Shown piece after piece: positions 40,919 through 51,837 of a DNA stretch of 64,000 nt. A program made the translations under genes and the position numbers. The stretch is from Bathynomus jamesi (Eukaryota > Arthropoda > Malacostraca > Isopoda > Cirolanidae). Location: NCBI GenBank assembly GCA_023014485.1, contig JAJOZX010000087.1:603501-667500 (forward strand). Direction: 5' to 3'. Under the pieces are notes generated by a model. It was not told the origin of the DNA. It made no database searches and saw only the letters and a list, made by a program, of their open reading frames with translations. Position 1 is the first letter of the stretch. Every line of letters begins with the position of its first letter.

Positions 40919-41060
40919 GGAACTGTGCATGGAACAAGGAACTCTTCTGGGAAAATTAAATCCACTATAGTCCGAATAAGTAATAATAAATGATAAACAC
41001 TATAGTTTTTTCTTTTTCATGATGTTAGCCTGACGTGGGCAACGGGTCACTCGCAAAGAG
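40915..41060. repeat. Dispersed repeat block shared with Polinton SINE segment
   Basis: GTGCATGGAACAAGGAACTC, TCCACTATAGTCCGAATAAG and ACGTGGGCAACGGGTCACTC occur here as at 19045-19105 and 19400-19423. This shows that the block inside the Polintons is a host interspersed repeat. Confidence 0.65.
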
Positions 41061-41379
41061 GCCCCAAAAATATAGCTTCCCTCACCAGCTATATGCAAAG
41101 CAGATAGGATCCAGCTTTGGGACAGGTTCTATGGGTTACAGCTACACCTAGCCTACTATATCCAGAACCTCAATGTAAGCAAAAGACTCATTGCATTCGG
41201 ATTGAATACATCAAAGAAAAAGGGGTAACTATTGTATTTTTAGCCAAAAACCAAAACTTAAGCCTCAAATGGCAAAATTGAGCGTCCACTTTTCAAGGCA
41301 CATAACATGTCCGTTTCATGATGGGATTGAACTCAGAATGTATTCCACTTTGTCCATAATAACGTTTTCGCAATAGCCT

Positions 41380-43255
41380 CTTACAATTAAAAAAGATGGT
41401 GAGTTCCATATTACTAAAACAGACAAGGGTAACACCATAGTTATTATGGAGAAAGTGGAATACATTAAAAAGATGAACGAGCTTCTCCAGGACCCCGCCA
41501 AATAGAGAAAACTTAGGAACTGAAGGATGACGTCATCAAATCATTCAATAGTGGCTTGAAACGCATTCTCAAAGACCGTAAGGACTTAATTCCGCTTTTC
41601 ACGTCCACTTCGCCTTCTCTTCCCTACCTTTACGGTCTTATTAAAACCCACAAACGTGCCAACCCTATGCGCCCTATTATTAGCTCTGTGGGTTCTATTA
41701 CCTATAAACTCTCCAGATGGCTTGTCAAAGTCTTGTCCCCCTTTCTCGGAACTATCTCTGATTCACATGTAAAAAATTCCATGGATCTTACTGAAAAACT
41801 GAATAATATACACACTGAAACCAACGATAGATTGATCAGTTTTGACGTTTGTTCATTGTTTACAGAAGTGCCGACTGACGATATGCTTGACTTTCTCTCC
41901 CGAGAATTACATAAGCATGACCTGCCACTACCTGCACACATCGTTTTGGAACTCGTTAAGCTTTGCATCAAAGAGTGTAAATTCACTTTCAATAGCGAGT
42001 ATTATCAACAGGTTTTTGGGTTGGCCATGGGTAAGCCCTTGTTGCCCCTCCTCTCCAATATTTATATTGAGTTTTTCGAAATTACTTACATTCCGAGAAT
42101 CCTGGGGTTGGCATCCCATGGTTGCGGTACGTCGACGATATTTTGTGTATCTGGCCCATGAAGCATGACCTGGATAACTTCCTCCTTCAGTTAAATAATC
42201 AAGTCCCTCCATTAAGTTTACTTTAGAAGTGGAACAAAGCAACTCAATCCCGTTTTTGGATGTGCCTGTACGTAGGGAAAGCCCAGGTTTTAAGTTTAGT
42301 ATTTATCGGAAAAAACAAACAATTTGTCCTGCGTACACTTTTACTTCGGACATGACACCCCATCAAGAAAGCCATATTTTCTTCAATGTTTCTTCGCGCT
42401 CTTGAATACATGGCTGCCAAATTAGAAAAAAATCAACAGTATTGGAAGTGATTTGTGTTACCACCTGCGTTTTTGGAATCTTGTCTTAACAAGACAAAAC
42501 GAATTTTCTATCGTGTGAATAATAACCCTCGCACTTTGTCGAAGAATATTTTAGTACTTCCATTTTTCCCAGGCCTTTTAGGCATTGCTAATGTACTTAA
42601 ACTTTTGAATATTAATATAGTATTTTCATATGACAATATTGTGAAAAATATCATAGTAAAAAATAGCCCTACCAATAATTCAGGCATTATCTATAAAATT
42701 GGTTGTAAACAATGTGATTCCTTTTACATTGGACAGACGGGAAAGGATTTGCACACGCGTGTAAAACAGCATCAATATTCCGTTAGAACGGGACAGTCTT
42801 CCAGTGCCCTTTTCGTCCATTTGTCTGAGTTATCCCACTGTATTGATTGGAATAATGGTTCAATTTTGTTTCACTCAAGCAACAATGTTAATAGAAATAT
42901 TCTTGAGTCTGCCATTATTCAACTTACAAATAATTTTAACATTAGCCAGGGCCTTTTTTCGCTTGATCCTGTTGTTTTGAATTCGTTCAGAACGGATTTA
43001 GACAAGAGGGGCAAAGTTTGTTAGTTTTAACTCTGGTAGTTTTTCCTTATAAATTTGTATGCTCCTCCTACAATTTTTATTTTTCTATTTTATTTTATTT
43101 TTTTTGTGACCTATATATAGTCTCAAACTTGTTATTTATCTGTTTTCCTGAGGATGTCATTAGACGAAAGCGCTTCAGCACCATTCTGTTTTTCCTTTTT
43201 CATTCGTAGTTATTTTCATCATAAATATATTCACGTGTTACTTTCGTGAAATAAT
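41380..43255 (+). pseudogene. Penelope-like element: reverse transcriptase and GIY-YIG endonuclease, broken
   Basis: RT part: FTSTSPSLPYLYGLIKTHK, NPMRPIISSVGSITYKLSRW, ISFDVCSLFTEVPTDD, FGLAMGKPL.PLLSNIYIEFFE and, one frame later, LRYVDDIL (42135). These are Penelope-type RT motifs. The endonuclease (42690-42990) has IIYKIGCKQCDSFYIGQTGK, the GIY-YIG signature, then LHTRVKQHQYSVR. Frameshifts and stops occur near 41500, 42110, 42220, 42400 and 42450. The 3' region to 43255 carries CCTGAGGATGTCATTAGACG and AAAGCGCTTCAGCACC, also seen at 13886-14105. Confidence 0.87.
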
Positions 43256-43330
<75 letters not shown>

Positions 43331-43481
43331 AAGAGAGAGAAGGCCAGCTTCACAAATTTTGTTGCATCTCATGTTAAACGTAGTTGAAGGTGGGACTTTA
43401 GCACTAGAAGTATTAAGCGGTCATTTTTAACCGCTATTAGGTTTAAGTGTGTGATACATTAACTACAGAAAAGGTCGGAAT

Positions 43482-44110
43482 GGGACGTTTTGGCGCCGAC
43501 GTTCTGGCGCCGACGTTTTGGCGACGCCGTTTGGGCTCCACCGTTTGGTCGCCGTTTGACGATTGGTTAGGTTAAGTCGTGATATTTTTGTTAAAACTAA
43601 CGAAAATATCACGACTTAACCTAACCAATCGTCAAGGGCGTACAGTTGACCTAACCGGGCAGTGACGATTGGTTAGGTTAAGTTGTGATATTTTTGTTAG
43701 TTTTAACGAAAATATCATGACTGAACCTAACCAATCGTCAATGGGGCAGATAACGGAAAAGTACCCATATTATATATACACCTTATAATAAACTGACTCT
43801 TTTGCTCGCACCGCCAAAAAAGTAACGAAGGGTCGCGCTTGCTACATTTATCAAACATACAAATATCCATTATGTGAAAACTTCTGTTTCCCTTTCTTAC
43901 TTGATATATTTTCAGACATTTATGCTATTAAGGGCAACAACACAACTTATCTGAAAAGACAGACAGCACTTCAGGTTAATAACCAAGTATTACTACTTAA
44001 TACTTAATTCTAATTAACGGCGGCGCCAAACCGGCTCTGCGCCCAAACGGTGGCGCCAAAACGGCGGCGCCAAAACGTCCAGCGCCAAAATGTCGGTGCC
44101 AAAACGTCCT
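43482..44110. mobile_element. Hairpin-rich MITE (ACGTTTTGGCGCC ends)
   Basis: The ends are arrays of GACGTTTTGGCGCC-type subrepeats in inverted orientation. Two nested near-perfect hairpins, 43557-43634 and 43663-43740, each have ~35-bp stems TGACGATTGGTTAGGTTAAG.../...CTTAACCTAACCAATCGTCA. The remaining interior (43745-44010) is AT-rich with no gene. Non-autonomous, superfamily unknown. Confidence 0.75.
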
Positions 44111-44472
44111 AGATGGAGAAAAGGTAGCGGTCTGACCTTTTATGACTTTTCATAAATTTCTGCCATTATTATAATACTATATTTGATTTTTCTTTTTTTT
44201 TTTATAAGGACCACACGTTCAAAAATGACCTTTCATTCAGTTTCTTTCCCCTCTTCCTTTGGAACATTCTAGAAGATAATTGAGATATGGCATCTTAGTT
44301 CTGAACATTCTAGAAAATACTTGAGATATGACAACACTGTATTAGTTTGCTTGTCAGCCTGAAGCCACTCAAATTTTACGTCAGTGTGCCTTTCCCAGCA
44401 TCATAAAAGGAGGTGAGTGCTTGATTTATGGATCTGTCGTGACATTTCTTTCAGTCTGCCGATAGTGTTACT

Positions 44473-44515
<43 letters not shown>

Positions 44516-44854
44516 CATTTTACAGATAAAATGACACAGTGTTATAGAAATAAAGGAATTGAGATTGAAGAGCTCTGCGTCTTTTCAGGAAGAACTTGCC
44601 TCAGATGATTCAATGGATGAAGAAGACGATGCCGTCGATCAACTGCAGGAGGCAATATGTCCTATCGAAAAAATGAATGATTCTGATGAGACGGAGGAAG
44701 ATGAGCCTTTAGTTCTTCAAAATGAGGCTCCATTCAGTAGCACGAACAACACTTTACCTTCTCGGGCAGGTGTCTTATGGACAAAAATTACAGGTGAAAG
44801 AGAGAGAGGCAGAACTCCTACTGAAAATGTATTCAACCAGAAAAGTGGCATACC

Positions 44855-45653
44855 CGTGTAAGGAAATTTGTACGTCAACATTTGTACGACGGAAATTTAT
44901 ACGCCAGCATTTGTACGCCAGAATATTTATACGACTGACATTTGTACGACGGTAATTTAAGTATGCGCTCTACCGGACTTTTTTGACTTAAGTATGCGAT
45001 CTACCCATGATAATAACCGTGACTTAATTTTTTTTATATAAACATAAGCACAGGTGCAAAAGGAAAATAAATAAATAAAAGTAAACATTATTTAAATATT
45101 TTGAAAATAATTTCAATTTGAAGAATTTTAAATTTTATCATGTATCACAGCGCATTAAAGGATTAACAGGTAGGCAAATGGTTATTGAATAGGTACAGGT
45201 GGTTAGGTTAGGTTAGGTCTGGAGATTAATGAGAAAAAACTCGCAAGATTTGGTCTCCGATTTTTTAAATGACATAGGTTAGGTTAGGTTAGGTCTGGAG
45301 ATTAATGAGAAAAAACTCGCAAGATTTGTTCTCCAATTTTTTAAATGACATTCGTTCTGTATATCGCTAGTTACATTTTCTCTTAAATTGATAAGCTGAA
45401 ATCTAGTTTCAATTATGCATATAATTATTGTAATATGTAATTTCATAATTTGTGATAATTTGTATTTTAACTTACCTAGTTTCAAATTCAATTTTATTAA
45501 CTGATCATGAATTTCTTGCGTATAACGTATAAATTACCGTCGTACAAAATGCTTGGCGTATAAATTTCCAGTCGTATAAATGTTCTGGCGTACAAATGCT
45601 GGCGTATAAATTTCCATCGTACAAATGTTGGCGTACAAATTTCCGGGTTTCAT
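44855..45653. mobile_element. TIR element with internal AAATTTGTACG subrepeats, inserted in piggyBac
   Basis: The ~100-bp ends are inverted copies made of AATTTGTACGnCAACATTTG and AATTTATACGCCAGCATTTG subrepeats. GCATACC is repeated directly at 44848-44854 and 45654-45660. The interior has no gene and contains a tandem duplication of a TTAGG-run block (45205-45360). Superfamily not assigned. Confidence 0.75.
45200..45360. repeat. Two tandem ~89-bp units, each led by TTAGG repeats
   Basis: GGTTAGGTTAGGTTAGGTCT, GGAGATTAATGAG, AAAAAACTCGCAAGATTTG and TTTTTTAAATGACAT occur twice in succession. The GGTTA run is the arthropod telomere motif in short interstitial form. Confidence 0.75.
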
Positions 45654-45892
45654 GCATACCAAGGTATTGAAGAAAATAGACCTCTTAGTGCATTTCGACT
45701 GATTATCACTAGGCAACAAATTTCAACTTTTTTTTTGTTACAGACACGTGAACTACTGATTCCTACTAAAGCGCTGATGCTGATTTCAGATCTGATATCA
45801 AAATTTCTCTATCACGTCCAGATTTTATGTAACCGAAAACCCCTATTTTTCTTTTTTTTTCTCACCCACTTCTATTACGAAAGCCGTCTAAG

Positions 45893-47762
45893 CTACTTTT
45901 CCGTGCCACGTTTTATGTTAAGCATACTTAAATAATTAGTGAACAGGGATGTCTTTCCTCCTTTATTCTGGCTTAAGACAGACAGCAGAATTCCGCTGGC
46001 GGAGTTACCACCCCTGCGCCCAACCATCCACCCAAAGCGCGTTAGTATTTTGTTGTTACTACTGAAAGGCAAATTCCTGTTCTTAAGTGAAACTTTGGTG
46101 TGTCCTCTTCCTTTGTCGCTGTAGGATGACGAGCTCTCCTTCTGCAGGAACCAACAATAATCTCCCATCATATTTGGGTTGAAATTACCTTGGTATCTGT
46201 TTTCCATAACTGAGATCTGTTGGTGGAAGCGCTCACCATGCTCGTCACTTACAGCCCCAAGGTTGGCCGGGAAGAAGTCAAGATGAGAATGTAAAAAATG
46301 AATTTTCAAAGACATTCTGCATCCCATTATTTCATAAGATTTAAGCATGTTTTCTACGAGTTTACGGTGGTTTTCAGCTTTGTTGTTTCCAAGAAAATTT
46401 TTGACAACTTCAACGAAAGATGTCCATGCTCCTAGTTCATTCTCATTTAGGTTAGATGGAAACGATGAGTCGTGGATGACACTGCGGATCTGTGGTCAAG
46501 TGAAAACTCCAGCTTCTAGCTTAGCATCTGTCAATATTCCTTTGAATTTATCCTTTAAATATTGGAAACCACTACCTTGATGATCCATACCCTTCACGAA
46601 ATTTTTCATAAGGCCAAGTTTAATGTGAAGTGGTGGAAGATGTACTTTCTGAGGGTCAATAAGTGCTGGGTGTTTCACATTGTATTTACCAACAACATGT
46701 TCAGTTCTAGATGGCCAATCATGTTTTTTGTAGTGGTTCTTGTCATTCTGCTGTTCCATAGACACAAAAAGCACATATGCTTTGTGTAGCCCAACTGTAA
46801 CCCAAGAAGTAATGATACAACTTTAAGGTCGCCACAAATATTCCATGTGTGGTCCTTATATTTGATGAGTCTTAGCAGCAGTTTCATCGATTCATAAGTC
46901 TCATTAAGGCCAGTGGCATGTGCTACAGGTATTGAAGGTTTTTCATTGCCGTTGTGCAGTAATACAGCTTTAAGGCTAGCTTTACTAGAGTCAATGAACA
47001 GTCTCCATTCTTTTGGATCATAGCGACAGCCAATCCCTTGCATCAGACCACTGATATCGTGGCAGAAACAAACGTTTTCTTCCTGTAAGTAAAATGATGA
47101 AAACTGCAAATGGCGATGGCGGAAATGGGAAACTTTGGTGTTTGGTTGGAGAAGATTAAATTCTTGAAGTCTTGAACCAAGCAACTCTGCCTTTTCTTTT
47201 GGTAATTCCAAATCGCGCACTAAGTCATTTAACTCCGCTTGACTTAACAAATGTGGGGAAATATTTGCATCTGGAACATATATGCCATCTTTCCCTGTTT
47301 CTATATCACTAGCAGAATCTTCAGATGAACTGCTGTCTGTTATCGTTGCTGGTGGAACTGGTGGTGGGTTTGTTTCATCATGTGGTACTGGTTTCATTGC
47401 TGATTCGCAGTTTGGGTACGTGATCTTTGATTTGTTTTCTTTGTGAAACCAGCAATCTTTGTCAAACAAAAATAACAATCATTGAAGTGATTTTTCGGCT
47501 CACGCCAAACCATGGGGACTGAGAATGGCATAGCTTTTCTTTTACCATTCATCCAAGCTATTAACATTGCATTGCACTGTGCACAGCAAATATGTGGTGC
47601 CCAGTCCCTCTGTTGGTCTCCTAACTTACAGTCAAAATAACACTTGTAGGCAAGTTTAATCTTTGTTGTTATGTTTCTACGTTGTGGCTTAGGTGTATAT
47701 TGTCCACAGACAAAGCAGAAGTTGTCTGGGTGATTTACACAAGCATGTCTATTTGATGCCAT
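45893..47762 (-). pseudogene. High-copy invertebrate repeat-family protein, Cys-rich N-terminus, broken
   Basis: The minus strand starts MASNRHACVNHPDNFCFVCG with further pairs (HICCAQCN, CYFCLTKI), a zinc-binding-like module, then VPHDETNPPPVPPA, LNDLVRDLELPKEKAELLGSR, an YDPKEWRLFIDSSKASLKAV segment, HMCFLCLWNSR, and a C-terminal SLKIHFLHSHLDFFPANLG and SDEHGERFHQQISVMENRY part. I recognise this as a family present in very many copies in Hydra, insects and crustaceans. The lone acidic motifs LFIDSSK and HLDFFPxN...DEHGERFHQ could be RNase H-like catalytic residues (inference). Frame changes occur near 47440, 46700, 46490 and 46350. Being the only gene inside a TIR element with a target duplication, it is a transposase candidate. 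Confidence 0.75.
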
Positions 47763-48270
47763 TTTGAATTACCATACAATATCTGAAAAAACGTAGAAAG
47801 TAATTATTACGATGTGCAAAATAAAAAGAAATACACACCGTAGTACAAAACAAATGCTATAAAAACACACAAGTCACCACAACCTGTCACTTGCTCATCA
47901 GCAGAGAGCTTCAACAACCGTTCTGCTTGACTGTCACGTAGCGACTGACTGTTGGGCCGTTGCCCGTTACTATGCTCTTGACTCAGTGTTGCCAACTCGG
48001 GATAAATTTTATTTATCAAAATTGTTCGAATTTGTATATAGTTGGCAAAAAAATTGCTTTAACCTTGAAAAGCAAGTTTCATATTACTGGCATTAAGCCG
48101 ATTAAAACCAAAATCTGGACGTGGTAGAAAATTTTACTAAAAGTGATTTGCATTTTACACAAAATCTAGACGTGATAGAAAAAATCTAATTATAGATTTG
48201 AAATCAGCATACCGAAATTAGCTAGGAGCACCTATTTGGTCTTCTGTAACAAAATCTTTGTTGCCTAGTG
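47763..48270. other. 5' end of the CACTAG element, no gene
   Basis: Contains the longer imperfect inverted region of the element (48110-48270) and no supported reading frame. Confidence 0.5.
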
Positions 48271-49593
48271 TTATTGATGAACCTATGTTACGATCAATTC
48301 GAAACTACACTGAAATTCATGGGAAACTAAACGACCCAAGTTTCAGCATTCTTCTTGAAGATTTGGAAAAGACGTTTTTAGGCCTCCAAATTGCTCGTGG
48401 TGTTTTAGTTGCAAAGAACACACCCGTGAAACAATTATGGAATCAAGACTGGGGTCCACCTATATTTCATAGAACAATGAGTAGGAATAAGTTTGAACTG
48501 ATCATGAAGCACATGAGATTTCATAATATTGCCAGCCGCAGAGAAAGAAAACAGGCAGATAAATTTTGTCTAATTTCTGAAATTTGGAACTCTTTCATAA
48601 TGAACTGCCAAAAGTGTTATGTACCAAACTTTGATCTTACTATTGATGAACAACTCTCTCCATGCCAATCTCGATGCCCATTCATTCAGTACATGGCATC
48701 AAAGCCAGATAAATTTGGAGTAAAATTTTGGCTTCTGGTGGACGCAAAGTCGAAATACCTTTGCAATGGAAAACCATATTTGGGTAAAGATCCTACTCGT
48801 AATGCTGTTGCATATGATGTTCCAGCTGATGTTTGTTTATCACTCATGAAGCCATACTTGAAGAAAGGTTATCATATAACCACGGATAACTTTTTTACCA
48901 GTTTACAATTGGCTGAGAAATTCAAAGCTGAAAAAACAACTCTTCTTGGTACTATCAGAAGACAGAGACGGGAAGTTCCTGATGGAGAAGCTATATTGAG
49001 AGGAAAGCCACTTTATTCATCTGCGATATATAAATCAACATCGGACTGCACTCTGATCATTTATAAAGGTAAGAGATCCAAAAATGTTTATCTTCTTAGT
49101 TTAATGCACAAATCCGTTAAAATAGGTGAATCTCACCGCAAAAAGCTACCAGAGACAGTGCAGTACTATAATTCAAGCAAAGTAGGTGTAGATATGCTTG
49201 ACCAAATGGCCCGGTACCACACCAGCAAAACTGGATCTAGGCGATGGCCAATGGCGATTTGGTTCAACATTCTTGACTTGGCTTGCATAAATGCATGGAT
49301 TGTATACCGTGAAGTTACTGGATCCAGAGTCTCACGCCGACAGTTTCTGCTTCATCTAATAACTGAAATGTGCAAGACAAAGGCAGCCGTAGGTTATAAT
49401 GAAATGGAGCTTGGCGAACCAGAGCAAGTTGCTCAGAGTCCAGCGCTTAAACGCCGTCAATGTCAAGTGGAATTCTGCAGATTGCAGAAACAAATCCACG
49501 TACGAATGCAGAGCATGCGGCAAGGTATGCTGTGGCAATCATTCAGGACATAAAGAAAAAGTCACTGTTGTAAGGTGCACGAATTGTATGTAA

Positions 49594-49870
49594 AATGTTT
49601 CAAATAAATGTTCTGTTCAAGTGCAGCAATTGTATGTAGAATGTTCTAAATAAATGTTATGTTCGTAAAATATTTCAAATAAATGTTCTGTTTATAAAAT
49701 GTTCTAAATACAGTAAATGTTCTGTTAAATACTTCAAATAAATGTTCTCTTTGATAAATTGTTTCAAATAAATGTTCTGTTTGTAAAATGTTTCAAATAA
49801 GCTATGTTCTAAATAAATGTTCTCTTTGTAAAATGTTTCAAATAAAGCTATGATTTTAATAAAAATAAAA
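49594..49870. repeat. Tandem repeat of ~40-bp units each containing AATAAA
   Basis: Seven or more units with TGTTTCAAATAAATGTTCTG variants directly follow the piggyBac coding end. Each unit holds an AATAAA hexamer, so the array may act as a chain of polyadenylation signals (inference). Confidence 0.75.
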
Positions 49871-50037
49871 AATAAATTAAAATGAATATAAATAATAAAA
49901 ATAAATAAATAAAAAAAAAAAAAAAATAATAACTAAAAAAATCCTGCTTAGCGGTCAAAATTGACCGCAAGGTCTTCCTAGGTAAACAGAATTCATAATA
50001 GTTCTACAGTAGTGTTAGCTTAAGATGAGTAATTATA

Positions 50038-50800
50038 TAGGGTGTCCATAAACGATTACCCTGATTAAAGCATGCTATAACTTTTAAATAAACACTCGTA
50101 TTCAAACAGTTTTAATCATAAGTAGATAAACATACAAAGTTTTGATACATAGTTAATGAACTTAATAAGCTTCCACATGTGCACCCTAGTGGCACGTAAA
50201 ATGTCTAAACGGTATTCACACTCACGCCACACATTTTCCAACATTTGTGGGTTAACTGTTGCAATTGCATCCGTAATGCGTTCTCGCAATGTCCTGATAT
50301 CTGGAACAACTGTTGCATAAACCAAATCTTTACATGACCCCAGAGAAAAAAATCCAGCGGGGTAATGTCTGGTGATCTTGGGGGCTATGGGATTGGCCCG
50401 TCCCTGCCAATCCATCGATTTGGAAATGTTGCGTCGAGAGTTTCACGAACAACATGTGCCCAATGAGGGGGTGCCCCATCTCTTGGAAGATGACAGTTGA
50501 ATGTTTCAACCGTCCCATCGGAAACTGGTGGTCTACCACTGCTCTTTTCCCTTCGCTGAACACTGACAAGAGATTTTGTTTCTGCAAGCCACACAACACA
50601 TTGTGCCTTCTCTGTCACAGACGCCATCTTAACTGAACAGCTACTACAGCGCTCCTAGCTGCGAATGCGGTAGATGAAACAGACCAGCACAGAAACTATA
50701 TGCGTGTACGAGATCACCTGTAAAAAGAAAACGGATGTAAGATTCGTCATTAAAACATGAGAGCATACTGTTTTCAGGGTAAACATTTATGGACACCCTG
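50038..50800 (-). mobile_element. Tc1/mariner-superfamily deletion derivative
   Basis: Ends GGGTGTCCATAAACGATTAC and GTAAACATTTATGGACACCC with TA at 50801-50802 and TA at 50036-50037. The minus-strand coding remnant joins the N-terminal ASVTEKAQCVVWLAETKS directly to LPRDGAPPHWAHVV (second catalytic Asp region) and, after a frameshift, to VPDIRTLRERITDAIATV. The first catalytic Asp and most of the DNA-binding domain are deleted. It belongs to the same broad group as 39491-40245. Confidence 0.85.
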
Positions 50801-50802
50801 TA

Positions 50803-51409
50803 CATGAAGGACGTTGTCGATTAGTGAAACAAAAGTGTTCATTTAGTGAATATCTAACCTGCAATAGATGACTTAGCAGAAGGGTTCAAACTATCCACCC
50901 TGAGCATGCTGGCACACTTGAATGCGTTCATGATATCTGAATAGCAAACGTACCTGAGCAATTCATTATCGTGATAGCATCATCCTGAGAACATTGGAAG
51001 TTTTTGACAGCTTAGTGCAAAAAATTACAAACTCTGAACATGAGTAAAAATATTTTGTGAAGATGACAGCTGCCCACTGCCAGCAAGCTTAAGGTGGACA
51101 TTTTTAGCTCTTCCGCTAAGTCACTGATTACAGGTTAGATATTTGTTAAAAGAATAGTTGTTTTACTAATGAACAGGTGGCAAGGTGCACTACAATATCA
51201 CAGTAAAACTAGTACTATCCATTCTCCTATTTTGTTCAGAGTATGTTGTTCGAGGATATTTAAGTAGACAAAAAAATTCACGATTGCATTTTTTTTTAAA
51301 GCAAAACCAGAGTTCCCTTGTGTCCTGGTTACCAAAACATTCCCAAATCATGACCTCTGGAGGGTGGAGGCATAGTATTTGGAATGATGATGTTGAATGA
51401 GTGAATACC
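50803..51409. other. No gene recognised
   Basis: AT-rich sequence. 51290-51395 has a GGAGGGTGGAGGCATAGTAT stretch that could be a Tc1 GGGxxMVWG remnant, but the orientation relative to the neighbouring Tc1 piece is opposite, so I leave it open. Confidence 0.35.
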
Positions 51410-51837
51410 TAACGAACAGATGATTCTGGCCAAATTGCTTGATTTGGCTCTCGTCGTTGAATAAAGCCTTGGCCCATTGTTCAGCAGTCCAGTCAGCATA
51501 TTTCTTTGGCGAAAAGAGACGCTTCTTTTTTCGCTGGTCTTCTTGCGATTACATTACTTGCATTCTGAAGCCCCCGTAGAATGGTTCTTCCACTAACTGG
51601 AATAGGTAGGTAGCTCCTTCTACATCTGGACATTGGTCTTCACCCACGAAAATCGTCTTTTTTGAGCTTACACATTGAGATATTTGAAGTCGAGATGCTA
51701 TCTGTCTTTGAACGTGTAGCTTTTTTCATAAGTACTTCCACCTGGCTTCGCTTCTCTTGGGAAATATCCTTTTTCTTGCCACTTTTAGCCTGTGTGAAAT
51801 ATGAATTCATTAGGTAAAGCACATGAGTTAAAGACAT
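51410..51837 (-). pseudogene. Tc1-like transposase remnant
   Basis: The minus strand shows GKKKDISQEKRSQVEVLMKK (N-terminal helix-turn-helix region), then after frame changes GRTILRGLQNASNVIARRPAKKRS, SPKKYADWTAEQWAKALFNDES (first catalytic Asp) and KQFG. This matches the order of Tc1 transposases. The rest of the catalytic domain is missing. Confidence 0.75.

Larger units (their letters stand above)
45707..48270 (-). mobile_element. 2.56-kb element with CACTAG ends and TTAT target duplication
   Basis: CACTAGGCAACAAA (45707) and TTTGTTGCCTAGTG (to 48270) are inverted ends continued by a longer imperfect inverted region (TGCTGATTTCA...TCTATCACGTC, ~120 bp). TTAT lies directly outside each end (45703-45706, 48271-48274). 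It carries one broken minus-strand gene set. CACTA-type ends usually make 2-3 bp duplications, so the 4-bp duplication and small size argue for a different or unclassified superfamily. Confidence 0.82.
44559..49593 (+). pseudogene. piggyBac transposase, split by two insertions and frameshifts
   Basis: The acidic N-terminal segment (SDDSMDEEDDAVDQLQEA...RTPTENVFNQKSG) is at 44559-44847; a short piece encoding GIEENRPLSAFRLI is at 45661-45706; the catalytic part is at 48271-49553: WGPPIFHRTMSRNKFELIM, first Asp in FDLTIDEQLSP, second Asp in YHITTDNFFTSLQL, third in SKVGVDMLDQMARY. After a frameshift near 49480 the C-terminal Cys-rich finger follows (NKSTYECRACGKVCCGNHSG...VRCTNC). Deleting 45707-48270 plus one TTAT rejoins the second and third pieces in frame. 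The first junction remains one base out of frame. Confidence 0.9.
43396..49983 (+). mobile_element. piggyBac element enlarged by nested insertions
   Basis: Left TTAGCACTAGAAG...AAGCGGTCATTTTTAACCGC and right GCGGTCAAAATTGACCGC...TTCCTAGG look like degenerate inverted ends with an internal small palindrome each. Between them lie the split transposase and three insertions (43482-44110, 44855-45653, 45707-48270). A clean TTAA target duplication is not visible, so the outer borders are tentative. Confidence 0.55.

Noticed and set aside
43148..43185. Confirmed hammerhead ribozyme in the Penelope 3' region
   Set aside because: The CTGAGGA and GAAA pieces exist, but the stem is offset by one base and no cleavage triplet with flanking helices could be drawn.
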